Below are positions 8,920-18,541 of a stretch of 64,000 bases of DNA, piece by piece. The stretch's first letter is position 1. Each line of letters starts with the position of its first letter. The translations under genes were made by a program, and so were the position numbers. The DNA comes from Mucilaginibacter sp. JRF (GTDB taxonomy: Bacteria > Bacteroidota > Bacteroidia > Sphingobacteriales > Sphingobacteriaceae): assembly GCF_015223065.1 (NCBI RefSeq), contig NZ_JADFBY010000005.1, positions 62,001 through 126,000 on the forward strand, read 5' to 3'. Below the pieces are notes generated by a model. That model did no database searches and was not told the origin of the DNA. It saw nothing but the letters and a program-made list of their open reading frames with translations.

Positions 8920-9213
8920 TTATTCAACCTTATCTCGCAGTTGATCTTTAGGTATGTAAACCCTTTTGCCTTTTTTGTTGATGTAGTAATAGGCCGAGTT
9001 TTTATCGATAAAGATGGTTTCGTTATTTGGCCCGGCCTTGCCATCATATTTTTTATCAACTACTGACGACGCTCCTTTTGAGGCCACCTCTGATGTTTTA
9101 TTGCCTACTTTTTTGGCCGTCTTTTTTACATCCTTGCCTACACTTTGTGCATGGCCGTATGATGAGGCCAGCAAGCCAGCTGCTACAACAGCAACTTTTA
9201 ATATATTTTTCAT
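8920..9213 (-). CDS. Small secreted lysine-rich protein of unknown function
   Basis: 97 residues with a clear type I signal peptide (MKNILKVAVVAAGLLASSYGHAQ, cleavage after AHAQ-like residues). The mature part has a Lys/Ser/Val repeat-like segment (VGKDVKKTAKKVGNKTSEVASKGA cut into similar units) and a C-terminal module FIDKNSAYYYINKKGKRVYI that looks like a small beta hairpin. I do not recognise a named family. It lies 25 bases upstream of the gpsA stop, on the same strand and after it; a 16-bp palindrome at 9229-9244 overlaps the gpsA stop. Confidence 0.65.
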   Translation of the reverse strand: MKNILKVAVVAAGLLASSYGHAQSVGKDVKKTAKKVGNKTSEVASKGASSVVDKKYDGKAGPNNETIFIDKNSAYYYINKKGKRVYIPKDQLRDKVE

Positions 9214-9238
9214 GGTTACAGATAATTAAGTTGATTAA

Positions 9239-10246
9239 TCAACTCAATTTCTCTGCCAAGTTTTTCATCTCTACTACCGGCGATTTCTTTTGATACAATA
9301 TAGCATACACCGCGTTGCAAATAGGCATGTGCACCTTGTATTGCTTATTAACTTCATAAAGGCAATTAATGGCGTAATAGCCCTCTGCAACCATGTTCAT
9401 TTCCAACTGTGCCGATTTTACGGTGTAGCCCTTGCCTATCATGTTACCGAAGGTGCGGTTGCGGCTAAACTGTGAGTAGGCGGTAACCAACAGATCGCCC
9501 AGGTAGGCGCTCTCCTTTATATCACGATCAATAGGATGTACGGCATCCAAAAAGTCTTTCAGTTCGCGAATGGCGTTTGATATCAGTACCGCCTGGAAAT
9601 TATCGCCATAGCCCACACCATGGCAAATACCACTGGCAACGGCATAAATGTTTTTCAAAACAGCCGACCATTCGGTGCCATATATATCGTCGGACACGAT
9701 GGTTTTCAGATACCTGTTGCTGAACATGCCCGCGAATTCGGTAGCCAGTTCAACATCCTGCGAGGCTATGGTGAGGTACGATAGCTTTTCAAGCGCCACC
9801 TCTTCAGCATGGCATGGCCCGCTGATCACGATGATGTCGCTTGCCGGTATCATGCAGTGCTGCTGTAAAAATTCACCGATGATCTGGTTTTCGTCCGGCA
9901 CTATACCCTTAATGGCCGATATGATCTTTTTCCCTTTCAGATCATCAGCCGTAATACCCCGAAGCGCATCCTTTAAGAAAGCCGCGGGAACATTAAGCAA
10001 TATCATGTCGGCAGCGCCGATAATGTATTTTATATCGGTAGATATATTTTCCGCCGGAACCTTTATCTCAACCGAACTCAAATAATTAGGATTATGCCTG
10101 AATTTGTGGATATGCTCTGCTGCCTCGGCGCTGCGCATCCACCAGTATATTTCTTTGGGAGTATTATTATCGGTCAGTATCTTGATGTTAGCCGTTGCCC
10201 AGCTACCGCCACCAATTACCGCTATTTTTTTAGGTTGCTTTTGCAT
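9239..10246 (-). CDS. gpsA: NAD(P)H-dependent glycerol-3-phosphate dehydrogenase
   Basis: A 335-residue cytoplasmic enzyme reducing dihydroxyacetone phosphate to sn-glycerol 3-phosphate, the backbone for phospholipids. The N-terminal nucleotide motif is IAVIGGGSWATANIKIL (family form GxGSWGTA). The catalytic lysine lies in WSAVLKNIYAVASGICHG. Further family blocks are VISGPCHAEEVA and AYLGDLLVTAYSQFSRNRTFG. The gene is preceded by a repeat-rich spacer that also separates it from the next leftward gene. Confidence 0.95.
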   Translation of the reverse strand: MQKQPKKIAVIGGGSWATANIKILTDNNTPKEIYWWMRSAEAAEHIHKFRHNPNYLSSVEIKVPAENISTDIKYIIGAADMILLNVPAAFLKDALRGITADDLKGKKIISAIKGIVPDENQIIGEFLQQHCMIPASDIIVISGPCHAEEVALEKLSYLTIASQDVELATEFAGMFSNRYLKTIVSDDIYGTEWSAVLKNIYAVASGICHGVGYGDNFQAVLISNAIRELKDFLDAVHPIDRDIKESAYLGDLLVTAYSQFSRNRTFGNMIGKGYTVKSAQLEMNMVAEGYYAINCLYEVNKQYKVHMPICNAVYAILYQKKSPVVEMKNLAEKLS

Positions 10247-10500
10247 TACAAATAAAATATGCCTCCGCCCAAAAATGTTTTCACCATTTAAAAGCAGGAC
10301 AACAAAGTAATGAAATATATTTCAGAGGGAGAAAAAGAGTGCTCTTTGTAAATGTTCACCGAGAGGGAGGACTTCGATGCCGCTTTAATAATTATGTGAT
10401 TTCGGCGGAGGAGAAATCTGTATACGTTCATTGCGCCTCGTACAACCCCTCCTAAATCCTCCCCCAAGGGGAGGACTTTTTATAAATGACGCGTTCTTCA

Positions 10501-10750
10501 AAAAAGAGCGGTGGCCTGGCAGAAAACCGGGCCAGGGAGTATGGCCTGTGGGTGGAAGGTTTTTTCTGCCTTGACTTTTGGTTACTTTGTGTCTAAGACA
10601 AAGTAACTGGGCCCTGCGCCCAAGAGCAGACTGACGATAGTAGAAGCACAACCTGTGAAATAAAGTACAAACTGTTCATAAAAGCATAGCATCTTCATTA
10701 CCTGTCCTGAATTTCTTTTGAGCGATCAAAAGAAACAAAAATCGCCGGCT
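10501..10750 (-). repeat. Structured interspersed repeat, copy 1 (inverted)
   Basis: The reverse complement matches 14684-14916 closely at both ends (about 40 and about 140 bases of near identity) with a variable middle. Three hairpins are conserved: TTTCTTTTGA/TCAAAAGAAA, GTTACTTTGT/ACAAAGTAAC and GGCAGAAAA/TTTTCTGCC. An 88-codon frame crosses it but is most likely not translated. Confidence 0.8.
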
Positions 10751-10858
10751 ACGCCCTGCCCGGTGAAAGTTTGTGCTTTGGCAGGGTTTGTGCTACTCCG
10801 GGCATTTCTGATGCCGGTAATAGAGGTTATTTAGGGTTTGTGCTTCTGTTTTAACCCT

Positions 10859-10932
10859 GTCGTTTCGAGCGATAGCGAGAAATCTGTCTGCGCTTATTAA
10901 AAAGCGAGAGATTTCTCCTTCGTCGAAATGAC
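10859..10932. repeat. 81-bp palindrome family, copy 1
   Basis: Starts GTCGTTTCGAGCGATAGCG and ends CGTCGAAATGAC. The GATAGCGAG arm is intact; the other arm has decayed (GGAGAAATCTC). Same family as 14500, 14939 and 20181. Confidence 0.8.
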
Positions 10933-10962
10933 ATAAATAATAAAGGACTCTTAAAATCAAGC

Positions 10963-11367
10963 TTACGCCAACTTAGCCAACACCCGCATCAGCGAGGCAT
11001 CCAGTATGGCGGTAAATATGTTTACCTTTTCGGTGCTATCGGTGTATAAGTCCTCGGGATAAATAAAATTATTTACGCCGATGGCTTTCAGCAGTTCATC
11101 CGTTTCGGTATGGGGTTTTAGCTTGTAACAGCAAATTTTGGTTTTTTTGTAAAAGGTGTTCATGCGCAGGCGACGAACTATCCGTTCAATATCAGTTTTG
11201 ATGTACTCATGATCAAACAGGATCAGGTCGGGCTTCATCTCAAATATTACCGGGAATATACGGGCAGGGTCAGCTATATGCTTTACGTAATCGTATTCAG
11301 CTGCTAAACGACGAGGGCAGTTGTCGGGGGCTACAAGTAGTACGTTTTTAAAACGTTGTCGTGTCAT
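10963..11367 (-). CDS. Receiver-like protein, degenerate, function unknown
   Basis: 134 residues with the alternating beta/alpha pattern of a CheY-type receiver: NVLLVAPDN (strand 1), KPDLILFDHEY (strand 3 with an Asp at the phosphorylation position), KTKICCYKL (strand 4) and VNNFIYPED (strand 5). The acidic pair after strand 1 is reduced to a single Asp, and the Thr/Ser of strand 4 and Lys of strand 5 are missing, so normal phosphorylation is doubtful. It may act as a phosphorylation-independent binding domain. Single-gene unit; no kinase nearby. Confidence 0.6.
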   Translation of the reverse strand: MTRQRFKNVLLVAPDNCPRRLAAEYDYVKHIADPARIFPVIFEMKPDLILFDHEYIKTDIERIVRRLRMNTFYKKTKICCYKLKPHTETDELLKAIGVNNFIYPEDLYTDSTEKVNIFTAILDASLMRVLAKLA

Positions 11368-11487
11368 GCTCAGTTAATTAGGGGTGGTTAAAATTAAACT
11401 GTATTACTCACAATATCAAGCATTTATTTTTTAAAAGAATGTTAATTCTTTACACACCTCATAAATGCCGAAACTTATTAAACTAAA

Positions 11488-11516
11488 AAAGCCCTTAATT
11501 TATTGTTAAGGGCTTT
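11488..11516. terminator. Terminator downstream of prfB
   Basis: AAAGCCCTTAA (11488-11498) pairs exactly with TTAAGGGCTTT (11506-11516) around a 7-base loop; on the minus strand it is followed by a U-rich tract. It ends the leftward prfB transcript. Confidence 0.75.
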
Positions 11517-11547
11517 GTATAATTCAAAATCGATGCCAAAAACGCGG

Positions 11548-12637
11548 TTACTTATCGCCGCCAAATTCCATCAGGTAGGCTTTCAAAAAGTCGTTGATGT
11601 CGCCATCAAGTACAGCTTGCGCATTTGATGTTTCGTGGTCGGTACGCAGATCCTTAACCAGCTTGTAAGGGTGCAACACATAGTTACGTATTTGCGACCC
11701 CCATTCTATTTTCTTCTTGTTACCCTCAATGGCATTGGTAGTTTCCATACGCTTACGCATCTCTATCTCATATAACTGAGATTTAAGCAGGCGGATGGCG
11801 TTCTCCTTATTCTGCAACTGCGAGCGCGATTCCTGGTTCTTGATAATAATGCCCGATGGTTTGTGGTATAAACGCACAGCGGTTTCCACCTTGTTCACGT
11901 TCTGCCCACCGGCACCGCCCGAGCGGAAGGTTTCAAACTCGATGTCGGCCGGATTAACCTCTATCTCAATAGTATCATCAACCAATGGGTATACGTATAC
12001 CGATGCGAATGAGGTATGGCGCTTGGCATTGGCATCAAACGGTGATACGCGCACCAGGCGGTGTACACCATTCTCTCCTTTAAGGTAGCCATAAGCAAAA
12101 TCGCCCTCAAATTGCAGGGTCACGGTTTTTATACCGGCCACATCACCCTCCTGCGAGTCCTGCTCACTAACCTTGTAGCCATTTTTTTCGCCCCACATAA
12201 TGTACATACGCATCAGCATGCTGGCCCAGTCGCAGCTTTCGGTACCACCGGCACCGGCGGTTATCTGCAATACGGCATTCAGCTGGTCTTCCTCTGCCGA
12301 TAGCATGTTTTTAAATTCCAGCTCCTCAATGGCTATAATGGCGGTATCAAACTGCTCCTTCATTTCAGCTTCGCTGGCATCGCCACCCTGGTAAAACTCG
12401 TACAATACCTGTGTGTCATCAACAATTGATGCTACACGCTGATAAGCGTCGGTCCATGTTTTTTTGGCTTTGATGGATGCCAGTACCTTTTCGGCCTCTT
12501 TCGGGGCGTCCCAAAAATGCGGGCCTATAGTTATTTCCTGTTCTTCGTTCAGTTTTTCAAGCTTGGCATCAATGTCAAAGATGCCTCCTCAGGGAAGCTG
12601 TTCTATCCCTTAAATCCTGTATCTGTTCCTTGGTCAT
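11548..12637 (-). CDS. prfB: Peptide chain release factor 2, with programmed +1 frameshift
   Basis: RF2 releases peptides at UGA and UAA. The gene starts at the ATG at 12637, reads 20 codons, and meets an in-frame TGA at 12575-12577 inside the site AGG AGG CAT CTT TGA C. A +1 shift at CTT continues in the frame down to 11548, giving about 362 residues, the usual length. The recognition tripeptide SPF (in [16 protein letters not shown]) and the catalytic GGQ ([15 protein letters not shown]) are present. The shift lets RF2 scarcity raise its own synthesis. A caller that ignores it would start near 12405 and lose about 75 residues. Confidence 0.96.
12574..12589 (-). promoter_or_regulatory. RF2 programmed frameshift site
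   Basis: Minus strand AGGAGG, three-base spacer CAT, slippery CTT, then TGA C. The internal AGGAGG is a Shine-Dalgarno-like stimulator at the standard distance, in a genome region where ordinary starts lack such motifs. Confidence 0.93.
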
Positions 12638-12777
12638 ATGGCAAATATAGAAATTTGTAAACGTGGCTATTAACAAAACGGTTTTAACAGCGGGCAAAAA
12701 ACATGCGCATAACAAGTTGTTGCTAAAAACGTGACGCGCTGTTTACTTTAAAAGCTTTTATAAGTAGCTCAAAAAGT

Positions 12778-12785
12778 TAATTTTG
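12778..12785 (+). promoter_or_regulatory. Putative -7 box for pgi
   Basis: TAATTTTG matches TAnnTTTG exactly and ends 20 bases before the pgi ATG. No convincing -33 element is seen. Confidence 0.4.
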
Positions 12786-12799
12786 TCAAAAAACTTTAG

Positions 12800-14452
<1,653 letters not shown>

Positions 14453-14464
14453 GCTCCACGTCAG

Positions 14465-14484
14465 CCCTCTCTTTCAGGAGAGGG
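14465..14484 (+). terminator. Short hairpin after pgi
   Basis: CCCTCTC pairs with GAGAGGG around a 6-base loop, 13 bases after the stop. No strong U-tract follows, so termination is uncertain. Confidence 0.35.
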
Positions 14485-14499
14485 AGTTAACAAATACTT

Positions 14500-14580
14500 G
14501 TCATTTCGAACGAGGTACGAGGAGAAATCTGCAAACGTTTATTGCATAGCGACAGATTTCTCGCTATCGCTCGAAATGAC
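14500..14580. repeat. 81-bp palindrome family, copy 2
   Basis: Arms GTCATTTCGAACGAGGTACG... and ...CTATCGCTCGAAATGAC pair over most of their length. One arm contains GAGGTACGAGGAG, the other GATAGCGAG, so the element has an orientation. Confidence 0.85.
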
Positions 14581-14683
14581 AATATTTTTTTGATAAAGTC
14601 ACAAACCAATCATACTCAATCCCACCGGCCTTTTAATTTTCGGGTAGCACTGAAAATGCACTGACTTTAATAGAAAATTAAAC

Positions 14684-14916
14684 AGCCGGCGATTTTTGTT
14701 TCTTTTGATCGCTCAAAAGAAATTGAGGACAAGTAATGAAGGTGCTGTGCTTAATTTAAGGGATTGTGCTTACAATTATCGTCAGTCTGCTCTTGGGCGC
14801 AGAGCCCAGTTACTTTGTCTTAGACACAAAGTAACCAAAAGTCAAGGCAGAAAAACCTTCCGCCCGCAAGGCCATATTCCCTGGCCCGGTTTTCTGCCAG
14901 CCCTACGCTCTTTTTT
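14684..14916 (+). repeat. Structured interspersed repeat, copy 2 (forward)
   Basis: 233 bases, beginning AGCCGGCGATTTTTG and ending CGCTCTTTTTT. Shares with copy 1 the hairpins TTTCTTTTGA/TCAAAAGAAA, GTTACTTTGT/ACAAAGTAAC and GGCAGAAAA/TTTTCTGCC, and a T-run at the end. It could be a mobile element remnant or a structured RNA. Confidence 0.8.
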
Positions 14917-14938
14917 ATTTTTTTTATACCACTTTTTT

Positions 14939-15019
14939 GTCATTTCGAGCGAGGTACGAGGAGAAATCTGTCGCTTTGCTGTAAACGCAGGCAGATTTCT
15001 CGCTATCGCTCGAAATGAC
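14939..15019. repeat. 81-bp palindrome family, copy 3
   Basis: Same orientation as copy 2 and very similar arms; the loop region differs (TCGCTTTGCTGTAAACGCAGG). Confidence 0.85.
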
Positions 15020-15057
15020 AAGTTAGATAGTTAATGTAATGACGGGGTGGACTAAAA

Positions 15058-16329
15058 TTACTTTATCCAGTCAAACTTAGTATAAGGCACTAATGCCTCC
15101 GGTATTTTGATGCCGTCTTCTGTCTGGTTATTCTCTAATAAGGTAGCAACAATACGTGGCAGGGCCAGGGCGCTGCCGTTCAAAGTGTGGGCTAACTGTG
15201 TTTTACCCTCAGCATTACGGAAACGCAGTTTAAGGCGGTTGCTCTGGAAGGTTTCAAAGTTTGATACTGATGATACCTCCAGCCAGCGTTGTTGTGCCGC
15301 GCTCCAGGTTTCCATATCGTAAGTTAAGGCTGATGCAAAGCCCATATCGCCACCACAAAGTCGCAGCACACGGTAAGGCAAACCCAGCTTTTGCAGCAGG
15401 CCTTGCACGTGAGCGCTCATATCCTCTAACACACTGTATGATGTATCAGGATGTACTACCTGCACTATCTCCACCTTATCAAACTGATGCAAGCGGTTCA
15501 GGCCACGTACATGGGCACCGTATGAGCCCGCCTCGCGACGGAAGCATGGCGTGTAACCACAGTTTTTAACCGGTAGTTCTTCACCTTTTAATATCACATC
15601 GCGGTACAGGTTGGTAACCGGTACTTCGGCGGTAGGTATCAGGTACAGGTTGTCAACACCTACATGGTACATCTGTCCTTCCTTATCAGGCAGCTGTCCG
15701 GTACCAAAGCCCGATGCTTCGTTAACCAGCAGCGGCACTATCATTTCGCTGTAACCGGCCTTTTCGGCCTCATCTAAAAAGAAGCTGATAAGCGCGCGTT
15801 GCAGTTTGGCACCCTTGCCTTTGTAAACCGGGAAACCGGCACCGGTTATCTTAACACCCAGTTCAAAGTCTATCAAATTATATTTAGCCGCCAGTTCCCA
15901 GTGCGGCAGTGCATTACCCGGCAGTTCGGGTTTGTTGCCATGCTCTAATACAATCTCGTTCTCCTCGGGCGTTAAGCCTTTGGGTACCGAGCTGTGCGGC
16001 AGGTTGGGCAGCAATACCAGCTTTTGTTGCAGCTCGGCCTCCAAAGCGTTAAGTTGCTCACCGTATTGCTTAATATCTTCTTTCCATTTGCCGGTGTTGG
16101 CTTTAATGGCTTCGGCTTCTTCCTTTTGACCGGTGCGCATCAGCTCACCAATTTTTTTGGCGGCGGCATTTGCTTCGGCAGATACACTGTCGGACAGGTT
16201 TTGGGTTTGCCTGCGTTTTTCGTCAAGCTCAATAATGATGTCAACCAGTTCGGGCTGCTTAAAATTTTTAACAGCCAGGCGTTCCAGCACTTGTTCCCTG
16301 TTCTCGCGGATGTAATTTACCTGAAGCAT
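15058..16329 (-). CDS. serS: Serine-tRNA ligase
   Basis: A 423-residue class II synthetase charging tRNA-Ser (and tRNA-Sec where present). The N-terminal long coiled-coil arm (about residues 25-105) is followed by the catalytic core: motif 2 at FRREAGSYGAHVRGLNRLHQF, and motif 3 at LNGSALALPRIVATLLEN. Length and order are standard. The start at 16329 is preceded by a -7 box 21 bases upstream. Confidence 0.97.
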   Translation of the reverse strand: MLQVNYIRENREQVLERLAVKNFKQPELVDIIIELDEKRRQTQNLSDSVSAEANAAAKKIGELMRTGQKEEAEAIKANTGKWKEDIKQYGEQLNALEAELQQKLVLLPNLPHSSVPKGLTPEENEIVLEHGNKPELPGNALPHWELAAKYNLIDFELGVKITGAGFPVYKGKGAKLQRALISFFLDEAEKAGYSEMIVPLLVNEASGFGTGQLPDKEGQMYHVGVDNLYLIPTAEVPVTNLYRDVILKGEELPVKNCGYTPCFRREAGSYGAHVRGLNRLHQFDKVEIVQVVHPDTSYSVLEDMSAHVQGLLQKLGLPYRVLRLCGGDMGFASALTYDMETWSAAQQRWLEVSSVSNFETFQSNRLKLRFRNAEGKTQLAHTLNGSALALPRIVATLLENNQTEDGIKIPEALVPYTKFDWIK

Positions 16330-16350
16330 TTTTTATGTATATATTTTTGG

Positions 16351-16358
16351 CAAAGATA
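16351..16358 (-). promoter_or_regulatory. Putative -7 box for serS
   Basis: Minus-strand TATCTTTG fits TAnnTTTG and ends 21 bases before the serS ATG. Confidence 0.4.
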
Positions 16359-16363
16359 TAAAC

Positions 16364-16996
16364 TTAAAGTGTTTGCACGGGCAGCAACTCAAATGTGTAA
16401 CCCTGGCTTTTCCACAAGCCCAATGCCCTGGGCAGCACATACTCCAGGCGGTTAAAGGCCTTCAAACTATCATGAAATACCACAATGGAGCCCGGTCGGG
16501 TATATTTAATGGTTTTTTTAAGGCAGCGCTCGGGTTTAAGCGTCATGTCGAAATCACCGCTTAATACATCCCACATAATAATATCCAGCTCTGGGTTCAA
16601 CGCCTTTAACCTTGCCGCCTGCGAGCGTTTTATACGCCCATACGGCGGGCGAAACAGGTTGGTATGCAGCAGGTCATCAGCCTGTTTAAAGTTTTGGGTA
16701 TAGGTGTCATCATCAGTTTTCCATCCTTTAAGGTGATTAAAGGTGTGGTTACCTATGGCATGCCCCCCGCGTTTTACCTGCTCAAAAATATCCGGATGCT
16801 TGCGCACGTTATCGCCAATGCAAAAAAAGGTAGCCTTAGCCTGGTACTGTTTTAAAATATTTAATACATGCGGTGTAACAATAGGTATAGGCCCATCGTC
16901 AAAAGTCAAAAAAATACTGCGGCTGTCGGTTTTTATGTCCCACGTTAGGTTGGGGTACAGTAATTTTAGCAGGCGCGGAGTTTTAAACAGGTACAT
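16364..16996 (-). CDS. Polysaccharide deacetylase family protein (NodB domain)
   Basis: 210 residues. The metal-dependent deacetylase motifs are in order: SIFLTFDDGP (motif 1, two Asp), IGNHTFNH (motif 2, metal His pair), LFRPPYGRIKRSQ (motif 3), and VFHDSLKA with the late catalytic His. No signal peptide is obvious, although residues near the N-terminus are mildly hydrophobic. Substrates in the family include chitin oligomers, peptidoglycan and other N-acetylated glycans; none can be named here. It lies 34 bases from the serS start on the same strand, upstream of it. Confidence 0.88.
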   Translation of the reverse strand: MYLFKTPRLLKLLYPNLTWDIKTDSRSIFLTFDDGPIPIVTPHVLNILKQYQAKATFFCIGDNVRKHPDIFEQVKRGGHAIGNHTFNHLKGWKTDDDTYTQNFKQADDLLHTNLFRPPYGRIKRSQAARLKALNPELDIIMWDVLSGDFDMTLKPERCLKKTIKYTRPGSIVVFHDSLKAFNRLEYVLPRALGLWKSQGYTFELLPVQTL

Positions 16997-17084
16997 AGGT
17001 ACAAAATAAGCAAATGTTTCATTTATAAAATATAAGTTAAGTACAGGAGCAACCTAAAACCGGCTAATCCATTAAAAGGCACTT

Positions 17085-18527
17085 ATGAAACACCATATAC
17101 TAAAAAGCTTGAGGGCTATATTTTTAATGCTGATGCTAAGCATACCGGCATTAAACGCCGCCGCTCAGGAAAAGATAACCCTGCAACGTGCCGTTGAACT
17201 GGCGCTGGAGCGTAACCTCACCATTAAGCAGGCGCAGTTAAGCGAAGCCCTTACCGGTGAGGATTTGAAGCAATCAAAATACAACCGGCTGCCCGATCTG
17301 AATGTGAACACACAAGGTTCATTCAACTGGGGCCGAAGCTTAGATCAGTCTACCTACTCGTTCACCAATCAGCGTATTTTTACGGCCTTTGGCTCGTTAA
17401 CATCGCAAATTGTGTTGTACCAGGGCGGGCAGCTGCGTAACCAGATCATCCAGAACAAGATACAATTAGAGGCCGACCGTACCAACACTACCAAGGTTAA
17501 AAACGACCTGATACTGAATGTAGTGACCACTTACCTTACCGTATTAACCAATCAGGATTTACTTACGGCTGCCGATCAGCAGATCGCTATTTCAAAGCAA
17601 ACGCTTGATCGTGCTAATATCAGCTTTAAGGCCGGTAACCAAACCGTTGTTGATCTGTCGCAAGCCAAATCGCAACTATCAACCGCCGAGCTTAACCGTA
17701 CCGACGCGCAAAACCAGCTGGAGCTATCAGTACTTACGTTGAAACAATACATGGAAATGCCGCCCGAAACACCAATAGAGGTGGTTAGGCCTGATGTTAG
17801 CCAGCTATCGGTACAATCCCTGTTCAATGCGCAGGATGTATTGAATACGGCACTTACCGTAAACCCCGATGTTCGCCTGGCCGAATTACAGCGCGATGTA
17901 TTAAAACAAGCGGTAAAGGTTGCCAAAGGCGCTTACTATCCCAATTTGGTATTGTTCGCTTCATTAGGATCAAACTATTCAAGCATTTATCAGCGCCCCG
18001 GTCAGCCTTACGCTACCGGCGAGTTCAACCCGATAGGCGTGGTTAATAATGCGACCCGCGATACGGTTGTTACGCCAGCATTTGCAACGCCATTTAATAA
18101 GCCAAATGTATTTGGCCAGTTGAGCGATAATTTCTATCAATCAATAGGGGTGAGCTTGCAGATACCTATCTTTAGGCGTTTTGCTACCCGTACCGCGGTG
18201 CGCAAGGCAAAAATTCAATATGAAAATGCCGAAGTTCAGGCACAATTATCGCGCAATAACCTGAGTAAGATCATTTACCAGGCTGTGTGGGATGTGCAGG
18301 CGGCCCAAAAACGCTCTGTATCGGCACAGCAAACCTACCAGGCCAATAAGGATGCTTATAACGCCATATTGCAACGGTTTAATGTAGGTTTAGTAAATTC
18401 GCTTGATCTGAATACCTCGTTAACCAACCTGAACAAAGCTGAGTTTGATATGATACAGGCACGCTACCAAATGGTGTTCAGAAGCAAAGTGATCGATTAT
18501 TATCTGGGAAAACCTATTACGCTATAA
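17085..18527 (+). CDS. TolC family outer-membrane efflux protein
   Basis: 480 residues with a signal peptide (cleavage near NAAAQ at about residue 28) and two outer-membrane efflux repeats. EKITLQRAVELALERNLTIKQ is the typical repeat 1 start, and the C-terminal repeat has RFNVGLVNSLDLNTSLTNL. It forms the trimeric outer-membrane duct of a tripartite export system. The next gene, 14 bases on, is the periplasmic adaptor, so both form an operon. No inner-membrane pump gene follows before the terminator. Confidence 0.92.
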   Translation: MKHHILKSLRAIFLMLMLSIPALNAAAQEKITLQRAVELALERNLTIKQAQLSEALTGEDLKQSKYNRLPDLNVNTQGSFNWGRSLDQSTYSFTNQRIFTAFGSLTSQIVLYQGGQLRNQIIQNKIQLEADRTNTTKVKNDLILNVVTTYLTVLTNQDLLTAADQQIAISKQTLDRANISFKAGNQTVVDLSQAKSQLSTAELNRTDAQNQLELSVLTLKQYMEMPPETPIEVVRPDVSQLSVQSLFNAQDVLNTALTVNPDVRLAELQRDVLKQAVKVAKGAYYPNLVLFASLGSNYSSIYQRPGQPYATGEFNPIGVVNNATRDTVVTPAFATPFNKPNVFGQLSDNFYQSIGVSLQIPIFRRFATRTAVRKAKIQYENAEVQAQLSRNNLSKIIYQAVWDVQAAQKRSVSAQQTYQANKDAYNAILQRFNVGLVNSLDLNTSLTNLNKAEFDMIQARYQMVFRSKVIDYYLGKPITL

Positions 18528-18541
18528 CTATTAACTGAATC

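Larger units (their letters stand above)
10247..10962. other. Non-coding repeat island 1
   Basis: 716 bases without a credible gene. Holds, in order: a decayed half copy of the 81-bp palindrome family (about 10398-10435), a CTCCCC/GGGGAG hairpin (10457-10475), one inverted copy of the ~240-bp structured repeat (10501-10750), two copies of GGGTTTGTGCT (near 10785 and 10834), and a full palindromic element (10859-10932). It lies downstream of the receiver-like gene and upstream of gpsA. Confidence 0.75.
14453..15057. other. Non-coding repeat island 2
   Basis: 605 bases between the convergent pgi and serS genes. Holds a 7-bp hairpin CCCTCTC/GAGAGGG (14465-14484) that may end pgi, two full copies of the 81-bp palindrome (14500 and 14939) and the forward copy of the structured repeat (14684-14916). 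A 112-codon frame through 14696-15034 is an artefact of these repeats. Confidence 0.75.

Noticed and set aside
10385..10651. 88-codon frame on the minus strand in repeat island 1
   Set aside because: It runs across the structured repeat and a decayed palindrome; the same peptide appears in the other copy only because the DNA repeats. No start context or family supports translation.
14696..15034. 112-codon frame on the plus strand in repeat island 2
   Set aside because: Its N- and C-terminal parts differ from the frame in copy 1 and end within palindromic elements; best explained as repeat DNA.
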